64,000 nt of DNA, taken from assembly GCF_040438885.1 (NCBI RefSeq), contig NZ_CP159218.1, positions 620,001-684,000 on the forward strand, in the 5' to 3' direction. The notes beneath the pieces were generated by a model. That model worked only from the letters and a program-made list of their open reading frames with translations. It searched no databases and was not told the DNA's origin. The first letter of the stretch is position 1. Every line of letters starts with the position of its first letter. The translations under genes were made by a program, and so were the position numbers. The DNA comes from Nakamurella sp. A5-74. Lineage in GTDB: Bacteria; Actinomycetota; Actinomycetes; Mycobacteriales; Nakamurellaceae. Shown here piece after piece: positions 1 through 8,294 of the stretch.

Positions 1-654
1 GCGGAGGTCTTCGCCTCCGGACTGGCGGTGCTGATCATGATCGGCGTCGGGGTGTTCATCGCGATCGAGGCGATCGACCGGTTGGTCCGGGGATCCGTTG
101 CTGCGCCCACCCCCACGACGATGATGGTCGTCGGTGTGATCGGGCTGGTGGTGAACCTGGTGTCCCTCGGCCTGCTCCGGGGTGGCGCTGCGGAGAGCCT
201 GAACGTCAAGGGGGCGTATCTGGAGGTGCTCTCCGATGCTGCGGGGTCGGTCGGGGTGTTGATCGCCGGTGTGCTCGTGGCGACCACCGGCGACGGCTGG
301 TGGGACAGCCTGCTCGCCCTGCTGGTCGCCGCCTTCGTCGGTGTGCGCGCCGTCATCCTGGGGCGCGAAGTACTGGCCGTGCTCGGCCAACACGCTCCGG
401 TGGGCATCGATCCGGCTGACGCCGATTCGGCGCTCGCCGAGGTCGCCGGCGTCCGAGAGGTGCACGACCTGCACCTGTGGACCCTGACCTCAGGGATGAA
501 CGTCGCCACCGCGCACCTGGTGATCGACCCCAGCTGCGATCCGAACGGGGTGCTGCAGGGGGCCAGAACGATGATGCGGCAGCGATTCTCCATCGAGCAC
601 GCCACCCTGCAGGTGGAGCCCGAGGACGCGGACTGCGGCGATCCGCACTGGTGA
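1..654 (+). CDS. Cation diffusion facilitator (CDF) metal exporter, 5'-truncated
   Basis: These are the last 217 residues of a CDF exporter, a proton-driven antiporter that moves divalent metals such as zinc, cobalt or cadmium out of the cytoplasm. The frame is open at base 1, so the start lies outside the window. Hydrophobic helices are seen at about fragment residues 1-28, 40-62 and 72-98. The metal-site helix reads EVLSD (about 75-79), where many CDF proteins have HxxxD, so the first ligand position is Glu here. The cytoplasmic C-terminal domain follows from about residue 135 and carries HDLHLW (about 155-160), which is typical of CDF dimerisation domains. The metal cannot be named from the fragment. 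A strong hairpin follows the stop codon. Confidence 0.9.
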   Translation, partial: AEVFASGLAVLIMIGVGVFIAIEAIDRLVRGSVAAPTPTTMMVVGVIGLVVNLVSLGLLRGGAAESLNVKGAYLEVLSDAAGSVGVLIAGVLVATTGDGWWDSLLALLVAAFVGVRAVILGREVLAVLGQHAPVGIDPADADSALAEVAGVREVHDLHLWTLTSGMNVATAHLVIDPSCDPNGVLQGARTMMRQRFSIEHATLQVEPEDADCGDPHW

Positions 655-698
655 CACCGGCGTCCCGGGCGATGCTGGGTCCGGAACGGGGTGGACGC

Positions 699-737
699 AC
701 CACAGCCCGGCTCCTCCAGGAGGAGCCGGGCTGTGGT
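699..737. terminator. Bidirectional hairpin terminator between convergent genes
   Basis: A near-perfect 17-bp stem (arms 699-715 and 721-737, core GCCCGGCTCCT/AGGAGCCGGGC) closes on a 5-base loop. It lies between the convergent stops of the CDF gene (654) and the fasciclin gene (768), so it can serve both strands. There is no clear U tract, as is common in high-GC actinobacteria. Confidence 0.8.
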
Positions 738-767
738 GGTGCCAGCTGATGATCGAACTGCAGGTGA

Positions 768-1523
768 TCAGGCAGCCGGCGGGGAGAGAACGGTGTCGAT
801 CAGGTAGACGGTCGCGTTGGCCGTCTTGACGCCGCCACAGATGACGGTGGAGTCGCCCACCTTGAGGTTGTCACCGGAACCGGTGACCGTGACCTCGCCA
901 CCCTCGAGGGTCTTGTGGGTGCCGACGATCTGGTCCGGGGACAGCTGACCGGCGATGACGTGGTAGGTCAGGATCTTGGTCAGCAGCTTGTCGTCGGTCT
1001 TCAGCGTGTTGACGGTGGCCGCCGGGAGCTTCTTGAACGCATCATCGACCGGGGCGAAGACGGTGAACTCGCTGCTGTTGAGGGTGTCGACCAGGTCGAC
1101 CTTCGGGTTGAGCTTCCCCGACACGGCAGCCACCAGAGTGGTGAGCAGCGGGTTCCCGGCAGCGGCTGCAGCGAGCTTGGCAGTCGCCATGCCGCCGACC
1201 GAGCCGGCGCCACTCGGGTTGGCCTCTGCGTAGGCAGCACAGCCGGCGCCGACGAGGTTCGCGGCCGGATCGTTCGAGCCGGAAGACATTCCGCCCGAGG
1301 ACTCCATGGGGGAGGACATGCCACCCGAGGATTCCATGGGGGAGGACATGCCACCCGAGGATTCCATGGGGGAGGACATGCCGGTCTCGGAGGCCATGGC
1401 CGAGGTGGTGGCGGCGGCCGCCGGGGTGTTGCCGGCGGTGGTCGCGGTGTCCGAACCGCAGGCTGCGGTGACGAACATGGTGGCGCCGATCGCGGCCGCG
1501 ATGACGATCTTCTTGATCTTCAT
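768..1523 (-). CDS. Fasciclin (FAS1) domain surface lipoprotein
   Basis: This 251-residue secreted protein has one FAS1 adhesion domain and resembles mycobacterial MPT70/MPT83. The N-terminus [20 protein letters not shown] ends in a lipobox with Cys22, so a lipid-anchored extracellular protein is expected. Residues 49-79 form a low-complexity stalk of the 10-residue repeat [10 protein letters not shown]. The FAS1 domain fills about residues 105-250, with the conserved phrases [10 protein letters not shown] and YHVIAGQ. The ATG at 1523 is chosen because it begins the signal peptide and follows GAGGAG at 6 bases; the frame stays open far upstream but without signal-peptide character. A SigK-like promoter is proposed further upstream. 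A role in adhesion is inferred from the family. Confidence 0.93.
   Translation of the reverse strand: MKIKKIVIAAAIGATMFVTAACGSDTATTAGNTPAAAATTSAMASETGMSSPMESSGGMSSPMESSGGMSSPMESSGGMSSGSNDPAANLVGAGCAAYAEANPSGAGSVGGMATAKLAAAAAGNPLLTTLVAAVSGKLNPKVDLVDTLNSSEFTVFAPVDDAFKKLPAATVNTLKTDDKLLTKILTYHVIAGQLSPDQIVGTHKTLEGGEVTVTGSGDNLKVGDSTVICGGVKTANATVYLIDTVLSPPAA
1291..1380. repeat. Three tandem 30-bp repeats inside the fasciclin gene
   Basis: Three exact-length 30-bp units (1291-1320, 1321-1350, 1351-1380) encode the [10 protein letters not shown] stalk. The last two units are identical in DNA and the first differs at a few bases, which suggests recent slippage or duplication and possible length variation between strains. 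Confidence 0.95.
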
Positions 1524-2004
1524 GATGCTCCTCGTGGGGGTGTCGACGTCGTGTCGAGCTGGTGGGTGGAACTGCTGGTGCACAAAGGGTGTGCGCTGGT
1601 ATGAGGTTCTCGATCCGTCGAGCGGGGATGGACCCCGCCGGCGGGGATCTCCCCTCCCGACACCAGCAGTTCGGCACACCGCGACGCGCGGATGGGTGAA
1701 GCAATGGGAAAAGTCTTGCGGGACGGAATATATGGTGCTGGGGATCGAGCGTTGGTCCGGTGACGCTGCGGTGGCGCCGCACGTGGCCAGGGCGGAAGCA
1801 TTGTCCCGCAACAAGTTCAACGATTGAAACCTTCGGGCAACCCGGTTGACGGTGTGATGTCCATCATGAGCGACGGTGGCCGAATCGTGACCTGACAGTG
1901 CCCGATTGTGGGCAAGTCGGAGAGCCCGTTCGCCGCAGGGAGGGGACCGGACGGAAACGCCGGGTCCGATCTGGTGATCGGGCCCGGCGATGACCAGCGG
2001 CAGA
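1524..2004. other. Long intergenic region upstream of the fasciclin gene
   Basis: This 481-base gap separates the fasciclin start from the stop of the upstream sulfite-oxidase-type gene, both on the minus strand. The open frames that cross it have no ribosome site or recognisable protein. Apart from the possible promoter at 1668-1695 and an AT-rich patch (GGAATATATGG near 1726-1735) I see no defined element. Confidence 0.6.
1668..1695 (-). promoter_or_regulatory. Possible SigK-like promoter of the fasciclin gene
   Basis: Read on the minus strand, CCATCC (1695-1690) is followed after 16 bases by CGAACT (1673-1668). From memory this resembles the CCATCC/CGAA pattern of mycobacterial SigK promoters, which drive the fasciclin genes mpt70 and mpt83. 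It would leave a 5' leader of about 135 bases. No sigK or rskA gene lies in the window, so this is only a suggestion. Confidence 0.27.
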
Positions 2005-3606
2005 TCAGGTGACGGTGATCGTGCGCGAGTTCCAGCCGGAGGATCCGTCGGGGATCGGCTCGGCGCGCTGGTCGGTCTGCACCTTGCCGGCCGCGTCGGT
2101 CGCGCGGACGCGCAGCGTGCGAGGCCCGGAGCCCTTGGCCTTCCAGGTGTACTTCCACTGCACCCAGCTGTCCTTCGACAGCGGCTTCGACAGCGTCGCC
2201 TCGGCCCACGGGTCGTCGTCCACCTGGACCTCCACCTTGGCCACTCCGGTGTTCTGGGCCCAGGCCATCCCGCCGATGACGACGGACTCGCCAACAGCGA
2301 ACGAGGCGAACCCGGCCGGGGTGTCGATCCTGGACGAGAGCTTGATCGGGCCGTGGTCGGACCACCCGCGCTGGGTCCAGTAGGCGGACACCTTCGAGAA
2401 CGTGGTCAGCTCCATCGAGGCGATCCACTTGGTTGCCGAAACGAAGCCGTAGAGCCCCGGCACGACCATCCGGACCGGGAAACCGTGCTCGAACGGCAGC
2501 GGTTCTCCGTTCATGCCGACAGCGAAGAGCGCCTCGCGATCGTCCATCAGCGCTTCCAGCGGAGCAGACAGGGTGAAGCCGTTGACGTCGGTACAGAGCA
2601 CGCAGTCTGCGCCCTGCTGGACGCCTGCTTCCTGCAACACGGTCCGGATCGGGGTACCCAGCCACACCGCGTTGCCGACTAGCGTGCCGCCGACCTCGTT
2701 GGACACGCAGGTCAGCGTGATCGGCGCCTCGACCATCGGCCGGGCAGAGATGTCGGAGTAGGTCAGGGTCATCGGGTTGTCGACCAGGCCCTTGATCTGC
2801 ATGGACCAGGTGCCAGGGTTGATGATCGGCGGCTGGAAGGAGGCGTCGATCCGATAGAAGTCCTTGTTCGGTGTGACCAGTGCGGTGATGCCCGGAACGT
2901 CGAGAGAGCTGCCGGCCGGCACGACATACGGCTTCGCGGCCTTCGGCAGCACGATCTCGCTGCGGCTCTGGATGGCCGCGGCGCCGGTGGGGACGACCTT
3001 GGACAACCCGCCTGCCACCACGGCGCCCGCTGCAGTGAGCCCCGCCGAGCGGAAGAACTGACGACGGTCCGGCACGCCGGGCTTCGCCGGCGCACCGGTG
3101 GCCGTCCAGCGGGCGGGGAAGAACTTGTTGAAGACGATCAGTGCGAGCGCGATCCCGATGGCCAGCGGCAGCAGGTCGAAGATGGTCGCGTTCGCGCGGG
3201 TGATGACGGCGATGCCGACGATGACGGCGAGCACCACGACGGCGGCGAGGGCGATCTTCGTCCAGCGCGCGGCGATGAAACCGATCACCAGAGCGGCGAT
3301 CCCGATGGTGGCGTACATGCCGACCTCGAGCGCCACCTTGTCGTTGGTGCCGAACGTCACGATCGCGAAATGCTTGAGCCACTCCGGCGTGAGCACGATG
3401 AAGGTGTTGGCCAGCGAGGTGATCGGGGCGGCTGCGGGATTGAACAGACCGGCCCAGACTCCCAGGGCGGCAACGAGTTCGGTGGCGGCGAAGGCGACAA
3501 CCACGACGATCAACCCGGCAACCGGGGCCCACCACCGGGAGACGGTGTTCTCCGGGTTGCGTGCGGGTGCCGGTTGGGTGGGCGGTGTCGCGAGGTCGGT
3601 GGTCAC
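2005..3606 (-). CDS. Membrane-anchored sulfite-oxidase-family molybdopterin oxidoreductase
   Basis: This 533-residue protein combines an N-terminal membrane part with an extracytoplasmic molybdenum-cofactor domain of the sulfite oxidase/YedY family. About four hydrophobic helices are seen between residues 25 and 165. A twin-arginine-like RRQFF segment with a hydrophobic stretch follows near residue 185. The molybdopterin-binding domain then contains [11 protein letters not shown], whose Cys (about 299) is the expected Mo ligand. A C-terminal Ig-like Mo-co dimerisation domain contains VIGGMAW and the [10 protein letters not shown] strand. The GTG at 3606 is chosen because the residues before it look unlike protein and the next residues are hydrophilic before the first helix; no clear ribosome site is seen, so the start is uncertain. 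The substrate is unknown; sulfite, sulfoxide or protein methionine sulfoxide are possible. Confidence 0.88.
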   Translation of the reverse strand: MTTDLATPPTQPAPARNPENTVSRWWAPVAGLIVVVVAFAATELVAALGVWAGLFNPAAAPITSLANTFIVLTPEWLKHFAIVTFGTNDKVALEVGMYATIGIAALVIGFIAARWTKIALAAVVVLAVIVGIAVITRANATIFDLLPLAIGIALALIVFNKFFPARWTATGAPAKPGVPDRRQFFRSAGLTAAGAVVAGGLSKVVPTGAAAIQSRSEIVLPKAAKPYVVPAGSSLDVPGITALVTPNKDFYRIDASFQPPIINPGTWSMQIKGLVDNPMTLTYSDISARPMVEAPITLTCVSNEVGGTLVGNAVWLGTPIRTVLQEAGVQQGADCVLCTDVNGFTLSAPLEALMDDREALFAVGMNGEPLPFEHGFPVRMVVPGLYGFVSATKWIASMELTTFSKVSAYWTQRGWSDHGPIKLSSRIDTPAGFASFAVGESVVIGGMAWAQNTGVAKVEVQVDDDPWAEATLSKPLSKDSWVQWKYTWKAKGSGPRTLRVRATDAAGKVQTDQRAEPIPDGSSGWNSRTITVT

Positions 3607-3684
3607 AACAGTTGTTCGCGCCCGCGACGTGCGCAGATGGGTCCGCGGACCGGCGCTGAGTGCCTGTGTGTGCAACCTGCGGGC

Positions 3685-3690
3685 TATAGT
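3685..3690 (+). promoter_or_regulatory. Possible -10 box for the tRNA-Gly gene
   Basis: TATAGT stands 57 bases before the tRNA in otherwise GC-rich sequence. No convincing -35 hexamer is seen at 16-18 bases, so the call is weak. Confidence 0.3.
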
Positions 3691-3746
3691 TGTCCGAACC
3701 GAGCTCGGGTCCCTGCGGATGCACGTGGGCAACCGGGCCCGTGTGT

Positions 3747-3817
3747 GCGGGCGTAGTTCAGTGGCAGAACTTCAGCTTCCCAAGCTGATAGCGCGGGTTC
3801 GATTCCCGTCGCCCGCT
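3747..3817 (+). tRNA. tRNA-Gly (anticodon CCC)
   Basis: A full cloverleaf can be folded by eye. The acceptor arms are GCGGGCG (3747-3753) and CGCCCGC (3810-3816), with U as discriminator at 3817. The D stem is GTTC/GAAC, and the anticodon stem TCAGC/GCTGA encloses the loop TTCCCAA, giving anticodon CCC (3779-3781), which reads GGG. The T loop is TTCGATT on a 5-bp stem with one G-U pair. The CCA end is not encoded. Confidence 0.95.
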
Positions 3818-3833
3818 CTGCAAGTGGCTAGGA

Positions 3834-3857
3834 GCCGGGCCTCGTCCGAGGCCCGGC
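3834..3857 (+). terminator. Hairpin terminator after tRNA-Gly
   Basis: A perfect 10-bp stem GCCGGGCCTC/GAGGCCCGGC closes on the loop GTCC, 16 bases after the tRNA, and is followed by a short T-containing stretch. Confidence 0.75.
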
Positions 3858-3942
3858 CCGTTGCATTTCCAGCCCGGCCCAGCGGCGGCCGAGGGCCCGC
3901 GGGGTGGCCGTCCGCCGGCCGCCCAGTGCGTAGGCTCCCCCC

Positions 3943-4524
3943 ATGCTGCTGTCCGACAGGGATCTTCTGGCCTCGATCGACGCCGGGCGACTCGTTCTCG
4001 ATCCGTTCGATCCGACTCTCATCCAGCCGTCGAGCATCGACGTCCGGCTGGATCGGTACTTCCGGGTGTTCAACAACTCGCGGTACACGCACATCGACCC
4101 GTCGACCCAACAGGATGAACTGACGAGCCTGGTGGAGACGCAGGACGATGAGCCGTTCGTCCTGCATCCCGGTGAGTTCGTCCTCGGATCGACCTTCGAA
4201 GCGGTGACGCTGCCCGACGACCTCGCGGGCCGGCTCGAGGGCAAGTCCTCACTCGGTCGTCTCGGGCTGCTGACGCACTCCACCGCCGGGTTCATCGATC
4301 CCGGTTTCTCCGGACACATCACCCTCGAGCTGTCGAACGTCGCCAACCTGCCGATCACGCTTTGGTCGGGGATGAAGATCGGCCAGCTCTGCCTGTTCCG
4401 GCTCACCTCGCCCGCTCAGCATCCCTACGGCAGCGCTGTCTACGGGTCGCGCTACCAGGGCCAGCGGGGGCCGACCCCGTCCCGCGCGCACCTCAACTTC
4501 CGTCGGGACTCCACCGCCCGCTGA
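3943..4524 (+). CDS. dcd: dCTP deaminase
   Basis: This 193-residue enzyme deaminates dCTP to dUTP in pyrimidine deoxynucleotide synthesis; some actinobacterial members also cleave dUTP to dUMP. The length matches the family. The start MLLSDRDL is typical, and the diagnostic core [12 protein letters not shown] (about 99-110) and [17 protein letters not shown] (about 114-130) contains the conserved catalytic Glu. Whether the enzyme is mono- or bifunctional cannot be told by eye. The gene follows the tRNA terminator and ends before a set of tandem 93-bp repeats. Confidence 0.97.
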   Translation: MLLSDRDLLASIDAGRLVLDPFDPTLIQPSSIDVRLDRYFRVFNNSRYTHIDPSTQQDELTSLVETQDDEPFVLHPGEFVLGSTFEAVTLPDDLAGRLEGKSSLGRLGLLTHSTAGFIDPGFSGHITLELSNVANLPITLWSGMKIGQLCLFRLTSPAQHPYGSAVYGSRYQGQRGPTPSRAHLNFRRDSTAR

Positions 4525-4544
4525 ACTGGGCCGTCGGTGGTCAG

Positions 4545-4800
4545 GGCCGGCGCATTCCAGTCTGTCGTTCGACGCCCGATTCGGGTGTTTCGGCGACACT
4601 TCGGAATGCGGCTGGCGGGGGTTGGGTCAGTGGTCCGGGCCGGCGCATTCCGGTCTGTCGTTCGGCGCCCGATTCGGGTGTTTCGGCGACACTCGGGAAT
4701 GCGGCTGGGTGGGCGGAGTCGGTGGTCGGGGCAGGCGAATTCCAGTCTGTCGTTCGGTGTCTGGTTCTGGCGTTTCGGTGCCATTCTGGAATGCGCCGGA
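4545..4800. repeat. Three tandem ~93-bp units, each with a 60-base inverted-end element
   Basis: Three units follow dcd. Each contains a 60-base element starting with CGCATTCC (4551; 4644; variant CGAATTCC at 4736) and ending with the inverted GGAATGCG (ending at 4610, 4703 and 4795). The internal text, for example GTCTGTCGTTCG and GGGTGTTTCGGCGACAC, is largely shared. Each element can fold as a hairpin. The array fills the gap between the convergent genes dcd and the LacI regulator. A diverged copy of the same length lies at 62714-62773. Confidence 0.9.
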
Positions 4801-4812
4801 CAGGCCTTGAGC

Positions 4813-5823
4813 TCAGGCAGAGGGGGGCTTTGCTGCCGAGCTGGCCCGGACGTGCAGGGTGGTGGGTAGCACGACGTGCCGCGCCGGCCCGGTGAAGCCG
4901 CCGATCCTGCTGAGCAGCAGCTTCGCGGTCTCCGTCCCGACCTCGTACGTCGGCTGCCCGATGGTGGTGAGCGGCGGACGCAGCAGGCTCGCCCACGAGA
5001 TGTCGTCGAACCCCACGACGGCAATGTCGTCCGGGACTCGCAGGCCGGCCTCGCTGATGCTGTCGAGGGCGCCGAGCGTCATCAGGTTGTTGGCAACGAA
5101 CACCGCATCGGGCGGCTGCGGCAGGGCCAGCAGCTCCTGCATCGCACGCCGGCCGGAGGCCTCCCGGAAATCGCCGTACCGGATCAGCTCCGGATCGACG
5201 TGCAGCCCGTGCGAGGTCAGGCCGGTGCGATAGCCGGACAGCCGTTCCTGTCCCGTCGAGACCTCGACCGGGCCGCTGACGCAGGCGATCCGGCGGTATC
5301 CCTGCTGCCACAGATGCTCGACCGCCTGGGCGGCTCCGCCCGAGTTGTCGATGAGTACCTCGTCGACCTGCTCGTCGATCAGGCGACGGTCGACCGTCAC
5401 CACCGGGATACCGACCTTGCTGAGCGCGGAGATGTCGGTGCCGTAGGGGAAGCCGGGGGCAAGGATGACGCCGGCCATGTTCTCGTCGACCGCCAGTGCC
5501 AGGTAGTCGGCCTCCTTGGTCTTGCTCAGGTCTGCGTTGCAGAGCACCAGGGAGTAGTTGTTGGCGAAGGCTATGTCCTCGATGCCGCGCAGCATGTCCA
5601 GGAAGAACGGGTTGCGGATGTCGGTGATGATCACCGCCCACACCGTGCTGCGGCGGGTGCGCAGTGATCGGGCCACCCTGCTGGGGCGGTAGTCGAGGTC
5701 TTCGATGGCCGAGCGCACCCGCGTCACCAGCTGGGGATCGACCTCGGCGTTGTGGTTGAGGACCCGCGAGACCGTCGCCGTGGAGACACCGGCCAGCCGT
5801 GCCACGTCGGCAATGGTCGCCAC
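4813..5823 (-). CDS. LacI-family transcriptional regulator
   Basis: This 336-residue regulator has an N-terminal LacI helix-turn-helix (IADVARLAGVSTATVSRVL, about 4-22) and the hinge helix [11 protein letters not shown] periplasmic-binding-protein-like effector domain follows with the usual ITDIRNPFF and GFDDISWASLLRPPLTTI phrases. The GTG at 5823 is chosen because it is preceded by AAGGAGG at 5 bases and directly starts the HTH; upstream in-frame codons would add an Arg-rich tail. It is divergent from the EtfD-like gene (152-base gap). The effector, probably a sugar, is unknown, and no transporter or sugar enzyme lies nearby. Confidence 0.94.
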   Translation of the reverse strand: MATIADVARLAGVSTATVSRVLNHNAEVDPQLVTRVRSAIEDLDYRPSRVARSLRTRRSTVWAVIITDIRNPFFLDMLRGIEDIAFANNYSLVLCNADLSKTKEADYLALAVDENMAGVILAPGFPYGTDISALSKVGIPVVTVDRRLIDEQVDEVLIDNSGGAAQAVEHLWQQGYRRIACVSGPVEVSTGQERLSGYRTGLTSHGLHVDPELIRYGDFREASGRRAMQELLALPQPPDAVFVANNLMTLGALDSISEAGLRVPDDIAVVGFDDISWASLLRPPLTTIGQPTYEVGTETAKLLLSRIGGFTGPARHVVLPTTLHVRASSAAKPPSA

Positions 5824-5919
5824 CGCATCCTCCTTGCGCGGCGCACCGGACGGCCGCACGTCGCTTCGTCGTGACGGCACGTTACCGTTCGAGCTCAGGG
5901 CCGTCCGTTCTCGCCGCAG

Positions 5920-5935
5920 GTTACTTGCCAGTAAC
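5920..5935. promoter_or_regulatory. Perfect palindrome GTTACT-TGCC-AGTAAC in a divergent promoter region
   Basis: A 6-bp perfect inverted repeat with a 4-base spacer lies 40 bases before the ATG of the EtfD-like gene and 97 bases before the LacI start. The form suits a dimeric regulator. It is not a CG-centred LacI operator, so a TetR- or GntR-type regulator of fatty-acid genes is as likely. Confidence 0.5.
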
Positions 5936-5975
5936 ATCGGCCTCCGATGCCGTCGGCGCACCGAGGAGGAAAACG

Positions 5976-8171
5976 ATGACGATCCTGCACTGGATTCTCG
6001 GGACGCTGTCCGTCCTCCTGATCGTGGTGGGCTTCGGAGCGCTGATCAGGGCGGGCCTGGCCATCTACCGCACGGTCCGGCTGGGCGCGCCCGATCCGAC
6101 CCGCGCGGCCCCTGGCCCGGCGCGCCTGAAGGCGATGGCCATCGAGGTCCTCGGCCACACCAAGATGCTGAAGTGGGGCATCGTCGGGGTCGCACACTGG
6201 TTCGTGATGGTCGGGTTCGGCGCGCTCGTGCTGACCCTGGTCGAGGCCGTGGGCGATACGATGAACCCGGGGTACGAGTTGCCCATCATCGGCCACTGGG
6301 CGGTGTGGGGCCTGTTCGTCGAGCTGATCGCGTTGACCACCGTACTGGGGATCGGCACCCTGATCGTCATCCGTCAGCGCTCTCATCCACGGAACACCAT
6401 GCGCCGCAGCCGGTTCGCCGGTTCCAACTTCGCGCAGGCCTACTTCGTCGAGTCGGTGATCGCGATCATCGGCGTCTGCATCTTCTTGATCAGGGCCTTC
6501 AAGGCTGCCAACGGCGATCTGCCGTATCCGACGTGGGCGGCGCCCATCTCGATCGGTCTGGGAGCGTTGCTGCCCGCATCGCTGGTGGCGGTGTCCGTGG
6601 TGGCCTTCGTCAAGGTCGCGGTGTCGATGGGCTGGGCCGTCGTGATCGCGAAGAACCTGACGATGGGCGTGGCCTGGCACCGGTTCACGGCGTTCTTCAA
6701 CATCTATTTCAAGCGTGAACCGGTGGCCAACAAGCCCGCGCTGGGTGCGCTCCGGCCGATGATGTCCGGCGGCGTGCCGCTCGACTTCGAGGAAGCAGAC
6801 CCCGAGAAGGACACCTTCGGAGCCGGCAAGGTCGAGGACTTCAGCTGGAAGGGCTGGTTGGACTTCACCACCTGCACCGAGTGCGGCCGCTGTCAGTCCC
6901 AGTGTCCTGCCTGGAACACGGCAAAGCCGTTGTCCCCCAAGCTGGTCATGCTCCAGTTGCGGGATCATGCCTTCGCCAAGGCGCCGTACCTGGCCGCTGG
7001 TGGCGGCAAGGACGCGTCGGGTGCGGAGAAGGCGACGCCGGAGCAGTTGGCCGGCGTGCCGGCGTCGGCACTGGCCGAGGCGGAGCGTCCGCTGATCGGC
7101 GGCGCCGACCTGGGCGGGATCATCGACCCCGAGGTGCTGTGGGACTGCACCACCTGCGGCGCCTGTGTGGAGCAGTGCCCGGTGGACATCGAGCACGTCG
7201 ACCACATCGTCGACATGCGCCGCTACCAGGTGATGATCGAATCCGAGTTCCCGAGCGAGCTCGGTGGGTTGTTCCGCAACCTGGAGAACAAGGGAAACCC
7301 GTGGGGGCAGAACAACTCCGATCGGATGGCCTGGGCGAAGGACCTCGACTTCGAGGTCCCCGTCGTCGGTCCGGCCGGTGACGGCGAGCTGCCGGACGAC
7401 CTCGAGTACCTGTTCTGGGTGGGCTGCGCCGGCGCGTTCGACGATCGTGCCCGCAAGACCACCAGGGCCGTGGCCGAGTTGCTGCACCTGGCGGGGGTGA
7501 AGTTCGGGGTGCTCGGCGAGGGGGAGACCTGTACCGGTGACCCGGCCCGCCGCGCCGGCAACGAGTTCCTGTTCCAGATGTTGGCCCAGCAGAACGTGGA
7601 GACCCTCGACGAGACCTTCGGTCGCCGCGCCGACCGCAAGATGATCGTCAGCTGTGCGCACTGCTTCAACACCTTCGCCAACGAGTACCCGCAGGTGGGC
7701 GGCGACTACCAGGTGCTGCACCACACCCAGCTCCTCAACAAGCTGGTGCGGGACAAGAAGTTGGTGCCCGTGGCTCCGGCGGATCGCGGCAGCACTGTCG
7801 GCGGAACACCGGTGACCTACCACGACCCCTGCTACCTGGGGCGCCACAACAAGGTCTACGCCCCGCCCCGCGAGCTGATCGAGGCGTCCGGGATGCAGCT
7901 GGCCGAGATGCCGCGCAACTCCTCCCGCGCGTTGTGCTGCGGCGCCGGCGGCGCCCGGATGTGGATGGAGGAGAAGATCGGCAAGCGGATCAACCTCGAG
8001 CGCATCGACGAGGCCATCTCCACCGGCGCCCAGCAGATCGGTACCGGCTGCCCGTTCTGCCGCGTCATGCTCACCGACGGGCTCACGGCCAGACAGAACG
8101 AGGGAGTGGCGGAGGACGTCGAGGTCGTCGACGTCGCCCAGATGCTGCTCGCCTCGGTGAAGGGCCGCTGA
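5976..8171 (+). CDS. Membrane iron-sulfur reductase, EtfD-like (heterodisulfide reductase-related)
   Basis: This 731-residue protein matches the layout of mycobacterial EtfD (Rv0338c), which is thought to pass electrons from ETF and acyl-CoA dehydrogenases to menaquinone. Several hydrophobic helices, resembling a nitrate-reductase gamma-type membrane domain, occupy about residues 4-235. Two [4Fe-4S] ferredoxin motifs follow: CTECGRCQSQC (about 300-310) and CTTCGACVEQCP (about 391-402). Two CCG domains then contain CTGDPARR (about 519) with CAHCFNTF, and CCGAGGARMW (about 654) with CPFC. The ATG at 5976 follows GAGGAGG at 6 bases. No etfAB lie in the window; beta-oxidation coupling is inferred from the family. 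Confidence 0.9.
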   Translation: MTILHWILGTLSVLLIVVGFGALIRAGLAIYRTVRLGAPDPTRAAPGPARLKAMAIEVLGHTKMLKWGIVGVAHWFVMVGFGALVLTLVEAVGDTMNPGYELPIIGHWAVWGLFVELIALTTVLGIGTLIVIRQRSHPRNTMRRSRFAGSNFAQAYFVESVIAIIGVCIFLIRAFKAANGDLPYPTWAAPISIGLGALLPASLVAVSVVAFVKVAVSMGWAVVIAKNLTMGVAWHRFTAFFNIYFKREPVANKPALGALRPMMSGGVPLDFEEADPEKDTFGAGKVEDFSWKGWLDFTTCTECGRCQSQCPAWNTAKPLSPKLVMLQLRDHAFAKAPYLAAGGGKDASGAEKATPEQLAGVPASALAEAERPLIGGADLGGIIDPEVLWDCTTCGACVEQCPVDIEHVDHIVDMRRYQVMIESEFPSELGGLFRNLENKGNPWGQNNSDRMAWAKDLDFEVPVVGPAGDGELPDDLEYLFWVGCAGAFDDRARKTTRAVAELLHLAGVKFGVLGEGETCTGDPARRAGNEFLFQMLAQQNVETLDETFGRRADRKMIVSCAHCFNTFANEYPQVGGDYQVLHHTQLLNKLVRDKKLVPVAPADRGSTVGGTPVTYHDPCYLGRHNKVYAPPRELIEASGMQLAEMPRNSSRALCCGAGGARMWMEEKIGKRINLERIDEAISTGAQQIGTGCPFCRVMLTDGLTARQNEGVAEDVEVVDVAQMLLASVKGR

Positions 8172-8215
8172 CGCACGAAGCGAGGCGGGAGGGGTCGGGT
8201 GAACATCCCGCAGCG

Positions 8216-8221
8216 TTGACA
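8216..8221 (+). promoter_or_regulatory. Possible -35 box (TTGACA) before the protein kinase
   Basis: A consensus TTGACA lies 74 bases before the kinase ATG. At 17-19 bases downstream only GC-rich text (CCCGATGG) is seen, so the -10 is poor and the promoter is tentative. Confidence 0.3.
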
Positions 8222-8294
8222 CTTGCGGCATCCCCGGACCCGATGGTGTGCGGGACCGGCTGCGTCGACGCGTTCGGGGTGACAAGCTGACCGG

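Noticed and set aside
1817-3724. A 635-codon minus-strand frame over the sulfite-oxidase-type gene
   Set aside because: It is in another frame of a clear gene and consists mainly of Arg and His.
4545-4800. CRISPR array
   Set aside because: Only three units, the spacer-like parts are themselves repeated, and no cas genes are near.
4813-5823. LacI regulator as direct controller of the EtfD-like gene
   Set aside because: The palindrome in the shared region lacks the usual CG-centred LacI operator form, so adjacency alone is not enough.
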